Source: Fibrobacteria bacterium AD312
GTDB taxonomy: Bacteria; Fibrobacterota; Fibrobacteria; Fibrobacterales; Fibrobacteraceae
Direction: 5' to 3'
DNA: 64,000 nt
NCBI GenBank assembly: GCA_001462345.1
Contig: LIUM01000047.1
Coordinates: forward strand, 64,975 to 128,974
Shown here piece by piece: positions 55,376 through 63,597 of this stretch (position 1 is the stretch's first letter; every line of letters starts with the position of its first letter). Under the pieces are notes generated by a model. It searched no databases. It was not told the DNA's origin and saw nothing but the letters and a program-made list of their open reading frames with translations. The position numbers and the translations under genes were made by a program.

Positions 55376-56334
55376 TGTTAACTTTTATATTATTAGATTA
55401 TCGATCTGCTGAACAAACCGTTACTTATATACATCATTTATGTGAAAAAATAATCAAGGTTCAAGAACCAATTTCTTTTGTTGTGGTAGATAATAGTGTT
55501 GATTCTTCAAACTTTGATTTTTTATCTAAAGCATTTAAGACTATAGAGAAAAAGAATTGGAATGGCTCTATTATAGAGAAAAAAGAAGTTGATGGGAAAC
55601 CATTGTATTTATGGGCAAATGTTGAAAATGCAGGATACGCGCGTGGCAATAATGCAGGAGCAAAAATTGCTTTGGATTATATAAAAAGCGATTATTTATT
55701 GTTCTCAAATAATGATTTAGTTGTTCTAGATCCTTTGTTAGATTTGGATCGATTAATACTAGAACAAAAAAAAGAAGGTGTCGCCATTGTTGGGCCTTCT
55801 ATTATTGGTAAAAATGGAGAAAAGCAAAATCCATATAAGGAAAAAAGCTTTTTTTTGAGATGGGGATTAGAGTATTTACTTTATCCATGTGGAAGTATTC
55901 TTCCACAATCTTATCGTTCAGGTGATGTATTAGAACCTTTTACATCAAATCCAGTTTTTAGAGTGATGGGTTCTTTCTTTTTAATTTCTTCTTCTTCTTT
56001 TTGGTTAGTTGACGGAATGGATCCTCATACATTTTTATTTGCAGAAGAATTGATTTTAGCTAAACGTTTACAACAAGTAAATCTATTAGTGCATTATGTT
56101 GATTCCGTTCACTTGCTTCATAATCATTCCACATCCATCAACAAGTATTATAATCAAACGGAACGATTAAAACAGCGATTTAAATCAGAACTATATTATT
56201 ATCAAAAATATGTTGGTGTTGGAAAGTTCATAGTTTTTGTTGTTAAAAAAATATTTTCTTCTTATTTGATCCGTAAAAAGGCGACAATGATAATAAAAAA
56301 GACATTAAAGAAAACAGGATGTTTCAGTGAATAA
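55375..56334 (+). CDS. Family 2-type glycosyltransferase (rhamnosyltransferase-like)
   Basis: The 319-residue protein has a GT2 beginning FILLDYRSAEQT, FVVVDNSVDSS, ENAGYARGNNAGAK and YLLFSNNDLVV, the last being the metal/DXD-like loop seen in rhamnosyltransferase-type GT2 enzymes (VVDNxS..NxGFAxGNN). The ending holds an ELILAKR acceptor-side acidic motif and a hydrophobic C-terminal helix about residues 280-295. Its first base overlaps the preceding gene's last base. It may transfer rhamnose or a related deoxysugar, an inference from motif similarity only. Confidence 0.85.
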   Translation: MLTFILLDYRSAEQTVTYIHHLCEKIIKVQEPISFVVVDNSVDSSNFDFLSKAFKTIEKKNWNGSIIEKKEVDGKPLYLWANVENAGYARGNNAGAKIALDYIKSDYLLFSNNDLVVLDPLLDLDRLILEQKKEGVAIVGPSIIGKNGEKQNPYKEKSFFLRWGLEYLLYPCGSILPQSYRSGDVLEPFTSNPVFRVMGSFFLISSSSFWLVDGMDPHTFLFAEELILAKRLQQVNLLVHYVDSVHLLHNHSTSINKYYNQTERLKQRFKSELYYYQKYVGVGKFIVFVVKKIFSSYLIRKKATMIIKKTLKKTGCFSE

Positions 56335-57121
56335 TAAAGTCATTTATACTGTGTTGACAGGATCTTATGATGAGTTGAAACAGCCACGTTTTATTCATCC
56401 AGACTTTGATTATATCTGTTTTACAGATGTATTAAACGAAGAATATAATGGTGTTTGGAAGTTGAAAAAAATTCCAAACATAATAGAAGATAAGGCAAGG
56501 CTATCTCGTTATCCAAAAATGAGACCAGATCTATTGCTTCCTGAATATGATTATAGTTTATATATTGATGGAAACATTTGTATTCAAGATATAGATATTT
56601 ATACTAGAGTTCTAGAGGTGATTGAAAAGAAGTATATATGGGCAGGAGTCAAGCATCCTTTGCGTGATTGTATTTATGATGAAGGTTTTGAAGTTTTATT
56701 TGCCCGCCGTTATGAGACGAATCTTTTTCGTGGACTTAAACAAATACGCTTTTTGTTGAATGAAAAGTTTCCTACGCATTATGGTATGTATGAGGCCAAT
56801 ATTATTTTTAGAGCACATAAAGAACCTGTCATTGCAAAACAAGGCGCTTTATGGTGGGAAATGTTGCTTAAATACTCTAAACGGGATCAGTTTGCTTTAT
56901 CTTATACCCATTGGATATTTGATATTCCGTTTAGGTTTTTATTGCCCACACATTTAAATTCGAGAAATTATTTTGGCGTAGAATATCAAAATCACAATCA
57001 CTTTTCTTCGAAATTTCAAAAGAAAATAAATCGTTTCTGGTATATAAAAATTTACCCAAAAGTAAATAAAATATTAAAAGCTTTATATTACACTTTTATT
57101 GGTTATAAGAAAGGGTGCTAA
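56327..57121 (+). CDS. DUF616/TOD1-MUCI70-type glycosyltransferase-like protein
   Basis: The 264-residue protein starts VIYTVLTGSYDELKQP, followed by DFDYICFTDV, KLSRYPKMRPDLL-type ARLSRYPKMRPD and SLYIDGNICIQD, the DUF616 signature that holds an acid-bearing DGN motif. Family members are glycosyltransferases or related to them, common in capsule loci. This is the last gene of the plus-strand operon, overlapping the preceding gene by eight bases. It stops 10 bases from the convergent ATP-grasp gene. Confidence 0.8.
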   Translation: MNNKVIYTVLTGSYDELKQPRFIHPDFDYICFTDVLNEEYNGVWKLKKIPNIIEDKARLSRYPKMRPDLLLPEYDYSLYIDGNICIQDIDIYTRVLEVIEKKYIWAGVKHPLRDCIYDEGFEVLFARRYETNLFRGLKQIRFLLNEKFPTHYGMYEANIIFRAHKEPVIAKQGALWWEMLLKYSKRDQFALSYTHWIFDIPFRFLLPTHLNSRNYFGVEYQNHNHFSSKFQKKINRFWYIKIYPKVNKILKALYYTFIGYKKGC

Positions 57122-57131
57122 CTTTTTTTAT

Positions 57132-58190
57132 TTACTTTGTCTGATCCAGCCATTCTTTCCGAAGTCCATGATCACAAGCTTGCATGAGACTGATTTCCCA
57201 GTTATCATTCCCTTCAATGATCATTAAACCGTCTGTTGAAAAAGCAATATCCCATCCAATAGAATGAATTCCATAAAATACTTTATGTGCATTACAGGCT
57301 AAATCTAGAGCTTCTTGAAAATGGGGAATTTGGAATTTTTCAAATTCAATGTTTGTGTCTGGATGTGCAGAAATTTTTTTCCCGAAAGAAGGTTTAAAAA
57401 AACCGTATTTTTTTAGAAATCCATTCTTTTGAACTCCAATGGCAATTCCACCTTTAGCCCAATTATCTACATTACCAGTTATTTTTGTCCCAATTCGTAG
57501 TAGGGCCGAGAGAACTTCAATATGGTTATTATTATTAACGGTAACAATTCTTAATGTGTTAATTGCTTCAGGATTAATTTTACTCATTTCAGGACTTTGT
57601 GTTAGCCCCTTCTGAAAAATATAGGACCCTTTTGATAACGAATCCTTTATTTCAAGAAATGAATTATAGTCTTTCATCTTTTTAACAAATGAAGCACATT
57701 CTCCATCAATTTCTTTTATGAAAAAGTTGGTTTCATTTTTTATATCGGTTGGATTAATAGGCTTAAATGTATTATCAAATAAGAATCCATTTTGATAGAA
57801 ACCAAAGACTTCAGGAACAGGAATTTTATGACTAGAAATATATTTATAAAATAGAAACTTGTCTCTTAATAGAATTACTTGAGATTTTACACAGTTAATT
57901 TTATTAAGCCTGTTTCTAGAGAGCATAAAATACTGATTATCTATAAAGTCACTAGCTTTAGATCCTATAGTATCTAAACCATATAATTGATAAAAAGTAT
58001 TGGCTTCGTTGTATTTTATTAACCAAGAAACATTATCGGATAATTGAGCCCATTTACTTTTTCTTTCCTTTTCAGGAAAATAGCTTTCTTGTTTTAAAAC
58101 TTTGAAAATAGCTGGGATTTCTTTAACTAATCGAAGAAAACACTTAAATGTCTTTTTTAATTTCTTGATGATTCTATTTTTCTTTAACAT
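57132..58190 (-). CDS. Sugar-transfer-associated ATP-grasp protein
   Basis: The 352-residue protein matches the ATP-grasp type associated with sugar transfer: NFFIKEIDGECASFVKK, SYIFQKGLTQSPEMSKINPEAINTLRIVTVN and GIHSIGWDIAFSTDGLMIIEGNDNW, the last holding the magnesium-binding Glu/Asn pair. ATP-grasp enzymes make amide or peptide bonds by acyl-phosphate. A basic N-terminal segment (KKNRIIKKLKKTFK) may touch the membrane. It follows the opine-type dehydrogenase by 17 bases. With the TupA-like gene it makes two different ligases in one operon, so it probably attaches an amino acid-type group to an uronic acid or other acid of the glycan. Confidence 0.82.
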   Translation of the reverse strand: MLKKNRIIKKLKKTFKCFLRLVKEIPAIFKVLKQESYFPEKERKSKWAQLSDNVSWLIKYNEANTFYQLYGLDTIGSKASDFIDNQYFMLSRNRLNKINCVKSQVILLRDKFLFYKYISSHKIPVPEVFGFYQNGFLFDNTFKPINPTDIKNETNFFIKEIDGECASFVKKMKDYNSFLEIKDSLSKGSYIFQKGLTQSPEMSKINPEAINTLRIVTVNNNNHIEVLSALLRIGTKITGNVDNWAKGGIAIGVQKNGFLKKYGFFKPSFGKKISAHPDTNIEFEKFQIPHFQEALDLACNAHKVFYGIHSIGWDIAFSTDGLMIIEGNDNWEISLMQACDHGLRKEWLDQTK

Positions 58191-58207
58191 AAAATTCTCT
58201 TTTGCGT

Positions 58208-59161
58208 TTAACGATTTTGAAAAAGATTAATGCGGTTATCAATAATCTCACCATCTCTGATAATTAAGGCTTTATTAAGAACCGTATTAGATACCCCTGT
58301 AATAAGATCGTCTAAAAATGGAGCTAAAGCTTTTGAAATGCCTTGAGAAGCGGTTTTGTAAAAAATAGTAGGTGTGTGGTCTACAGCATAATGCAAAATG
58401 CCATCTTTTTCATATACAGGAGATTCAATTGTTGTTGGAATCGACGATTCTATCGCGCCAGCTCGATCACAACTAATATCAACAATCATGGCGTCTTTTT
58501 TCATTCGTTTCAAATCTTTTTCATATATGATATGATCTTTTCTTGTTGTATCCCATAAAAGAGCATTTACAACAACATCAAACTGTTCCAATTCTTTTTG
58601 AAATAGTTTCTCTGTTTTTCTATCAAATACAACAATGTCTGCACCAAGAAGAGTCAGTATTTTCATTGCTCCTCGAGCTACATTTCCTTTGCCAATAACA
58701 GCGATTTTTAAATTGTAAGGCATTTTGCCATAGCAATGAAAAGCATTCATAATAGCCGCTTCACCAGCCATTTCGTTGTTATGCCAAAAAACATGGCGAC
58801 CATCTTCGAACATATCTTCCCATGCATATGCTGTCAGTTTAGCATTGATTAGTTTATCTGTAATATCGCGATTTTGAACAGCATGAATCCAGCCAAAAAT
58901 AGTTTGATGACTGAGCTTAGTCAAATATTCTGCGTCACCTATTTTGGGATCAATAATGATATCCTTAGTGAGAATTTGTTCTCTTGATAAAACTTTACAG
59001 CCTAGTTGTTCATATTGAGTATCTTCAATATGAAAATCTTTTCCATAACCTTCTTCTAAATAAATAAATTCTTTGTTTTTTACCCTTATTAAATCTTCAG
59101 GTAAAATAGCTCGACGTGATTCATTTTCTTTAGTACTTGTTATAAATCCAAGAGTTTTCAT
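58208..59161 (-). CDS. N5-(carboxyethyl)ornithine synthase-like opine dehydrogenase (alanine dehydrogenase family)
   Basis: The 317-residue protein resembles the lactococcal N5-(carboxyethyl)ornithine synthase (CEOS, 313 residues) and not classical alanine dehydrogenase, which is longer (about 370). It begins TLGFITSTKENESRRAILPEDL with GWIHAVQN and WEDMFEDGRHVFWHNNEMAGEAAI near residues 120-140, then the NAD(P)-binding AVIGKGNVARGAMKILTLLGA and DHTPTIFYKTASQGISKALAPF. CEOS joins pyruvate to the side-chain amine of ornithine (or lysine) with NADPH. It overlaps the tupA-like gene by four bases (ATGA). Its role here would be to make an amino acid such as a carboxyethyl-ornithine or -lysine that the ATP-grasp enzymes can attach. 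Other N-carboxyalkyl products are possible. Confidence 0.82.
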   Translation of the reverse strand: MKTLGFITSTKENESRRAILPEDLIRVKNKEFIYLEEGYGKDFHIEDTQYEQLGCKVLSREQILTKDIIIDPKIGDAEYLTKLSHQTIFGWIHAVQNRDITDKLINAKLTAYAWEDMFEDGRHVFWHNNEMAGEAAIMNAFHCYGKMPYNLKIAVIGKGNVARGAMKILTLLGADIVVFDRKTEKLFQKELEQFDVVVNALLWDTTRKDHIIYEKDLKRMKKDAMIVDISCDRAGAIESSIPTTIESPVYEKDGILHYAVDHTPTIFYKTASQGISKALAPFLDDLITGVSNTVLNKALIIRDGEIIDNRINLFQNR

Positions 59162-60042
59162 TTGATATCCTTATTTAAAATCTTTTCACCCCATAATAAA
59201 TCAGTTTCTTCTAATATGTTTGGATCAAAACCGCTATCAGGATAAAAAGTCATTTCACCAAAATAAATTTTATTTTGGGCTTCATAAAGATCTACTCTGA
59301 CAAAGGGAATGTTTTTAGATAATTTAGCTGCTAATTCAAACATTTTATGAATATTTTTTGGCTGAGGTAAAGAAAAATCTTTTGGAGCATTTTTTCCACG
59401 GACATTATATCGGAGTAAGATCCAGTTTTTGTCGAAAAAATAAAATTTGGTTTCTTTGATATGTCTATCTATGCAAACCATTACGGAATCCACTTCTCCA
59501 TTGAAACAAAAAAACTTATAGTCAGGAAGTCCTGTTTCAGGAGAGTCTTCTATATACGTTTCAGCAATAATTCTTGGTTTTATTTTTTTATAGGGCCATT
59601 CTCTTCCATAGTAATAGAAGTTTCTTTTTAGACCTGATTCTATTTTGATTTTGGCAACATTTTTATCAAAAGAGGATTTGTCTTTACAAATGAAATAGCT
59701 GCCGCTATCATGAGTGCATTTTAAAGCAAATTGATTAGGAAGATTTGAAAAATCAATGTCATCAAAATGATTCCATACACCTAAAGTAGGAATAATGTAT
59801 TCATCACCAATAATCCTTGCTGCAAATTCTTTGGCCGCATACTTATCTACCATATTGATGTATTCAGGGCGACGATCATTAATTTTAAGCCATTGAAGTT
59901 TTTCATTAAAGGTCTTTGGATTTTTTAAATCAAGAGGCCTTTTCATTAATTTAAGAAACTTGCGTTTGAGATAAATAGAATCGGGGAGTATATTATTAAT
60001 TTCTTTCTTAATAATCTTTTTTAAATTATGGATCACACTCAT
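59158..60042 (-). CDS. TupA-like ATP-grasp protein
   Basis: The 294-residue protein matches the TupA-like ATP-grasp family, named after a teichuronopeptide gene: SFLKLMKRPLDLKNPKTFNEKLQWLKIND (shortened to KTFNEKLQWLK), VDKYAAKEFA, FALKCTHDSGSYFICKDK and the end region VDLYEAQNKIYFGEMTFYPDSGFDP with the Glu/Asp metal ligands. In Bacillus, TupA joins peptide-like chains to a teichuronic polymer. Homologues are common in polysaccharide loci. Here it neighbours an opine synthase, which supports an amide-forming role on a uronic polymer. The gene follows wzx by 17 bases and has AAGGAT upstream. Confidence 0.85.
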   Translation of the reverse strand: MSVIHNLKKIIKKEINNILPDSIYLKRKFLKLMKRPLDLKNPKTFNEKLQWLKINDRRPEYINMVDKYAAKEFAARIIGDEYIIPTLGVWNHFDDIDFSNLPNQFALKCTHDSGSYFICKDKSSFDKNVAKIKIESGLKRNFYYYGREWPYKKIKPRIIAETYIEDSPETGLPDYKFFCFNGEVDSVMVCIDRHIKETKFYFFDKNWILLRYNVRGKNAPKDFSLPQPKNIHKMFELAAKLSKNIPFVRVDLYEAQNKIYFGEMTFYPDSGFDPNILEETDLLWGEKILNKDIK

Positions 60043-60059
60043 AGGGAATATCCTTATTA

Positions 60060-61607
60060 TTAAAATAAGCGAGTTATCTTTTGTGTAACTTTAGTAAAAG
60101 AATCTTTTAACAAAACACGATCTTCTTGATTGAGTACAATAAAACAACCAATAATCGAACCTAGTATAAATGAAAAGCCTAATCCATAGATTAAATTAAT
60201 CCAAGTAATGGAGAGGAAAAGGGTTTTTATTTCTAAAAGTAAAAGAAGCAAAAGAGCAAAAGAAAAGACACTTTTAAATGTGTTTTTATATAATATTTTT
60301 GCAGACATTTTAATGCAGTGAGATCCATATAGCGGTAAAAAAGTAAGAGCTTTTATGATGTTGAAAAAAGCACGTGCACCTGCAATAATCATTAAATGAG
60401 TCATCGTGTCATCAAATAAATTAACACCAATGATGATGCATAAAAATACGGTAAGATGCATCCCTACACCAAAAAGTGAATTCGCCTTAATTTTATTGGT
60501 CATTGGATAAATGTTATAAATCGGTTGTAGAGGCATAGCGAAAGGTAAATCCATGGCGGCTAGTATCGTTAATAAATAGAATTGTTGAGCATTTTGAGAG
60601 GGAAGCCAAAGAGTATAAAACCAATCGGAATAGGCGAAGATCGCTGCTAAGGGAATAAAACTAATAACACCAAAAAAACGAATGGCTCTAGAGATATCTT
60701 TTTTTAATTGGCTGTGTTTGTTTTGGGCATATAATTTTGTCCATCGTGGAGCAAATATAGAATTGATGTTTTCGAAAAAAGATAAAGTTAACACGGGTAA
60801 TCTTTTGACAATAGAAAGTATACCCATTGGTGTAGCGCCAATAAATAAATTGGCAATGAGTAAATCTAGTCCTGCTCCTAAAATAGCATTTAGTCTAGAA
60901 ATTACGTTCCATACACCAGCACTTACTAGTTCTTTTACTTTTGTAAAATCAAAATGATTTTTTTGAATTATTAGGTAGGGCGTCAAATGATTACGAAGTC
61001 GAATATTTGTGGCTACCGTATAAGTAGATGCAATAAAAGTGGCAAGTCCAACAAACCATACAGCGGGAGAAAAAAAGTGAAAGGAAATCACTAATGCTAA
61101 GGCTTTGATTACATTAGCTGTAATGGACCTTATGGAGGCTAGTTCTAAACGATTGCATATAAAAGTGCTTACATTGTAAATGTTAAATAAGACGCTGATG
61201 ACGAAATTTGCAAAAACACAAATAAATAAAAGTTTAACATCGAATAATAAAGAACTTGGGATGATAATAATATGCTCTAATCGATAAATTACAAAACAAG
61301 AACATAATGCAACAAAGGAGAGAAGAATTGCATTAGAATAAAAAACAGAAGTAAAGTATTTTTTGGCTTGCTCAATATTCCCTTGATGATAACTAATGGA
61401 TATAAAACGACCCGCCATAGAGTTTAAGGCAATTGTAATAAGCTGAGCATAACTTACAAAATTTTGAGCGAGTCCAACAAATCCATAAGCGGCGGTTCCC
61501 AAATGACCAACAATATAAGGAGTTAAAAAAAAGGTAATGCCTAAGCTCACAGTAAACGAAAAAATCTGAGCAAATGCATTAATGGCAAATCGTTTTTTTT
61601 CGTTCAT
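60060..61607 (-). CDS. wzx: Wzx-type oligosaccharide flippase (MATE/MOP superfamily)
   Basis: The 515-residue protein has around 14 hydrophobic segments in the polysaccharide transporter (PST/MOP) arrangement. It begins RFAINAFAQIFSFTVSLGITFFLTPYIV, with GTAAYGFVGLAQNFVSYAQL, the family-typical first loop. It moves lipid-linked repeat units across the inner membrane. It heads the minus-strand operon with the two ATP-grasp enzymes and the opine dehydrogenase, so flipping and decoration genes share a message, while the glycosyltransferases and polymerase are on the opposite strand. There is no clear initiating sugar-phosphate transferase in the window. Confidence 0.9.
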   Translation of the reverse strand: MNEKKRFAINAFAQIFSFTVSLGITFFLTPYIVGHLGTAAYGFVGLAQNFVSYAQLITIALNSMAGRFISISYHQGNIEQAKKYFTSVFYSNAILLSFVALCSCFVIYRLEHIIIIPSSLLFDVKLLFICVFANFVISVLFNIYNVSTFICNRLELASIRSITANVIKALALVISFHFFSPAVWFVGLATFIASTYTVATNIRLRNHLTPYLIIQKNHFDFTKVKELVSAGVWNVISRLNAILGAGLDLLIANLFIGATPMGILSIVKRLPVLTLSFFENINSIFAPRWTKLYAQNKHSQLKKDISRAIRFFGVISFIPLAAIFAYSDWFYTLWLPSQNAQQFYLLTILAAMDLPFAMPLQPIYNIYPMTNKIKANSLFGVGMHLTVFLCIIIGVNLFDDTMTHLMIIAGARAFFNIIKALTFLPLYGSHCIKMSAKILYKNTFKSVFSFALLLLLLLEIKTLFLSITWINLIYGLGFSFILGSIIGCFIVLNQEDRVLLKDSFTKVTQKITRLF

Positions 61608-61685
61608 GACTTTTTTTATTTCTCACATTCATTCGTATGCTAGAACCACCAGCAAAAATAAGAACTGTATTCATAAAGGCCAAAA

Positions 61686-61717
61686 TAGAAAAAAGAGACC
61701 TAATAGTAGGTCTCTTT
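61686..61717 (-). terminator. Rho-independent terminator after the SDR gene
   Basis: AAAGAGACC at 61692-61700 pairs with GGTCTCTTT at 61709-61717. On the minus strand the stem is followed by a T-run (A-run at 61688-61694 on the plus strand), so it ends the SDR transcript that stops at 61736 and shields wzx, which starts 78 bases beyond. Confidence 0.8.
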
Positions 61718-61735
61718 AAGGCAAAATGAATGTTT

Positions 61736-62503
61736 TTAATAGGCGGTAAAGCCCCCGTCTACGGCAATGCATTGTCCGTTGATATAAGAGGAGGCTTCTG
61801 TGGCAAGCATAACAGCAACAGAGGCGATTTCTGATCCTAGACCCATTCTTGGGTTAGCACCTATGCCTGCAGACGCCATGGCCAAACCTTGTTGATTTAC
61901 GGATTTCATGAATTCTCCAGAGCCAATATCAGTAACAATGCCACCAGGACAAATGGCGTTACAGCGAATATTGTGCTTAGAATACATGAAACCAGTGTTC
62001 TTGGTAAGGCCAACTAGAGCGTGTTTGGAGGCGGTGTAAGCCGCGCCTGCTCTTGCTCCAAATAAACCCCCAATAGAGGCTACATTAATAATGATGCCCC
62101 CTTCTTCACGAGTTAAGAAATATTTAACAGCGCTTCGAGTAGTGTAAAAGGGGCCATTGATGTTTACGTTCATGACTTTTGTCCACATTTCGTCACTCAC
62201 ATCGCCTACAGGGCTGAAGTCGTCCATAATACCTGCATTATTGACTAGGATGTCTAGTTTATCAAAACGTTTGATAGCTTCAATTACAAGGCTCTCGGCT
62301 TCTTTTTGTTTTGAAATATCCGCCACGAGAGGGGTGATTTCTCCTCCATGTTTTTTTGCTTTTTCGGCAAGGTGTTCTAATTTTTCAAGACGCCTAGCCA
62401 CAGCAATGACTTTAGCCCCCTCCATTGCATATTTGAATGCAATCTCATTGCCCATTCCAGAACTTGCGCCAGTGACAATGGCGATTTTACCTTTTAACAT
62501 CAT
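61736..62503 (-). CDS. Short-chain dehydrogenase/reductase (FabG-like)
   Basis: The ATG at 62503 has GGAGG at six bases, so I use it in place of an earlier in-frame start that gives twelve extra residues. The 255-residue SDR has the Rossmann loop TGASSGMGNEIA, the structural ILVNNAGI, the catalytic Ser in NVASIGG and Tyr-x3-Lys in YTASKHALVG, and ends ING-QCIAVDGGFTAY. Many such SDRs act on alcohols, sugars or acyl chains with NAD(P)H; a hydroxysteroid/glucose dehydrogenase-like or 3-ketoacyl type cannot be separated by eye. The VARR after the second strand (AVARRLEKLE) favours NADPH. It is monocistronic, with inverted repeats just upstream. Confidence 0.87.
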   Translation of the reverse strand: MMLKGKIAIVTGASSGMGNEIAFKYAMEGAKVIAVARRLEKLEHLAEKAKKHGGEITPLVADISKQKEAESLVIEAIKRFDKLDILVNNAGIMDDFSPVGDVSDEMWTKVMNVNINGPFYTTRSAVKYFLTREEGGIIINVASIGGLFGARAGAAYTASKHALVGLTKNTGFMYSKHNIRCNAICPGGIVTDIGSGEFMKSVNQQGLAMASAGIGANPRMGLGSEIASVAVMLATEASSYINGQCIAVDGGFTAY

Positions 62504-62526
62504 GATATCCTCCGTAGATTTCTTAT

Positions 62527-62563
62527 AATTAACATACATAAATATGTTTTAAATGTGTTAATT
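62527..62563. promoter_or_regulatory. Nested inverted repeats upstream of the SDR gene
   Basis: AATTAACA (62527-62534) and TGTTAATT (62556-62563) form an outer repeat; AACATA (62531-62536) and TATGTT (62543-62548) an inner one. They lie in the promoter area of the SDR gene (24 bases before its start) and may be operators for a dimeric repressor. AT-rich composition limits confidence. Confidence 0.3.
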
Positions 62564-62669
62564 CTTTTTTTTAGGGATGTTTTTTTATTAAAAAAAGGTT
62601 CTGGCTTGATTTATTCTAAACGATAATGATACTTTGATTTCATGTCGATAAATAAAAGAGGTGTAAAAT

Positions 62670-62891
62670 ATGTCTGAAAATGAAAAAAAAATAAGTGCTG
62701 CCGAAGCCATTGAAATCAGTCTTCGTGAAAAGCGTGTGGTTAAGATAAGAGATGTGGATGGAGAACAAGAGCTTGCCTTAAATCAAATCTGTGATAATTG
62801 TTGCTCTGCCGAGGCTACGGTCGATTTTTGGGGCGTTCGTGAAGGCGATGAATGGCATGTTTGTGTTATCAAAGAAACAAGTGATCTTTAG
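62670..62891 (+). CDS. Small cysteine-containing hypothetical protein
   Basis: A good ribosome site AAGAGGTG precedes this ATG, and the 73-residue product is acidic and soluble. The first half is helical and charged (SAAEAIEISLREKR), then CDNCCSAEATVDFWGVREGDEWHVCVI, with a CxxCC motif, a later Cys and a His, which could bind a metal ion. I do not recognise a family. It is followed after 68 bases by the acetyltransferase gene. Coding is supported by its ribosome site and codon pattern, not by homology. Confidence 0.6.
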   Translation: MSENEKKISAAEAIEISLREKRVVKIRDVDGEQELALNQICDNCCSAEATVDFWGVREGDEWHVCVIKETSDL

Positions 62892-62959
62892 TCTTTCTTT
62901 GTGCCATTCTTTTTCAAAAAAATCTTATTCTTATAAGGTTAGAGCTTATATTTATAAGA

Positions 62960-63496
62960 ATGATTCTTAAAATAAATGAACACATTGAGTTAAAATCAAT
63001 TCAGTTAAGAGATGCTCCAGAAATTTTTAATGTGATTGATAGTGAGCGAGAAACTTTGCGTCGATGGCTTCCTTTTATTGATGCTACGCTAACTGTCGCT
63101 GATACTGAACAATATATACAATCGATTGAATCTTCGCCTTTAAGTTCCAGAGACTTGGTTTTTGTGATTCGTTACCAAGGTGTTTTTGCTGGGTTAATTG
63201 GCTTAAAAAATAGGGACTTAAATAATAAAAGAGCAGAAATTGGCTACTGGTTGTCTAAGGTTTTTCAGAAAAAAGGGCTAGTCACTGATTCGATTAAAGC
63301 CCTCATTCGGCTTGCTTTTGAAAAAATGGATATTCATCGCATTCAGATTAAGTGTGCCGTAAATAATATTCAAAGTAAAAACATCCCAAGGCGGCTCAAT
63401 TTTATTTTAGAAGGGATTGAGCGTGATGGGGAACTTTTAGCTGACGGTATTTATACTGATTTAGAAGTGTATAGTTTTCTTAATAAAAAACGTTAA
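62960..63496 (+). CDS. GNAT-family N-acetyltransferase (RimJ/RimL-like)
   Basis: The 178-residue enzyme has the GNAT pattern: an N-terminal IELKSIQLRDAPEIFNVIDSERETLRRWLPF typical of the RimJ/RimL branch (here in part), GVFAGLIGLKNRDLNNKRAEIGYWLSKVFQKKGLVTDSIKALI as the acetyl-CoA-binding motif A, and HRIQIKCAVNNIQSKNIPRRL as motif B. It moves acetyl from acetyl-CoA to an amine, perhaps the N-terminus of a ribosomal protein or another protein. The Q/RxxGxG loop is FQKKGLV, in which one glycine is missing, so CoA contacts are slightly altered. It sits between a small unknown gene and uvrB. Confidence 0.87.
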   Translation: MILKINEHIELKSIQLRDAPEIFNVIDSERETLRRWLPFIDATLTVADTEQYIQSIESSPLSSRDLVFVIRYQGVFAGLIGLKNRDLNNKRAEIGYWLSKVFQKKGLVTDSIKALIRLAFEKMDIHRIQIKCAVNNIQSKNIPRRLNFILEGIERDGELLADGIYTDLEVYSFLNKKR

Positions 63497-63597
63497 ATTG
63501 AGATTCTTCCTTGTTTTCACTGTTTTACTGGATATCGTTTAGCGGAAACGAAAAGATAGAGTACAAAAGAGCAGTAGTTTTTCTAAATTGATTTTTT

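Noticed and set aside
57122..57131. Possible terminator between the two convergent polysaccharide operons
   Set aside because: Only ten bases separate the stops, with TTTTTTTATTTA-type sequence but no hairpin. Transcripts must end inside the opposite genes or by other means.
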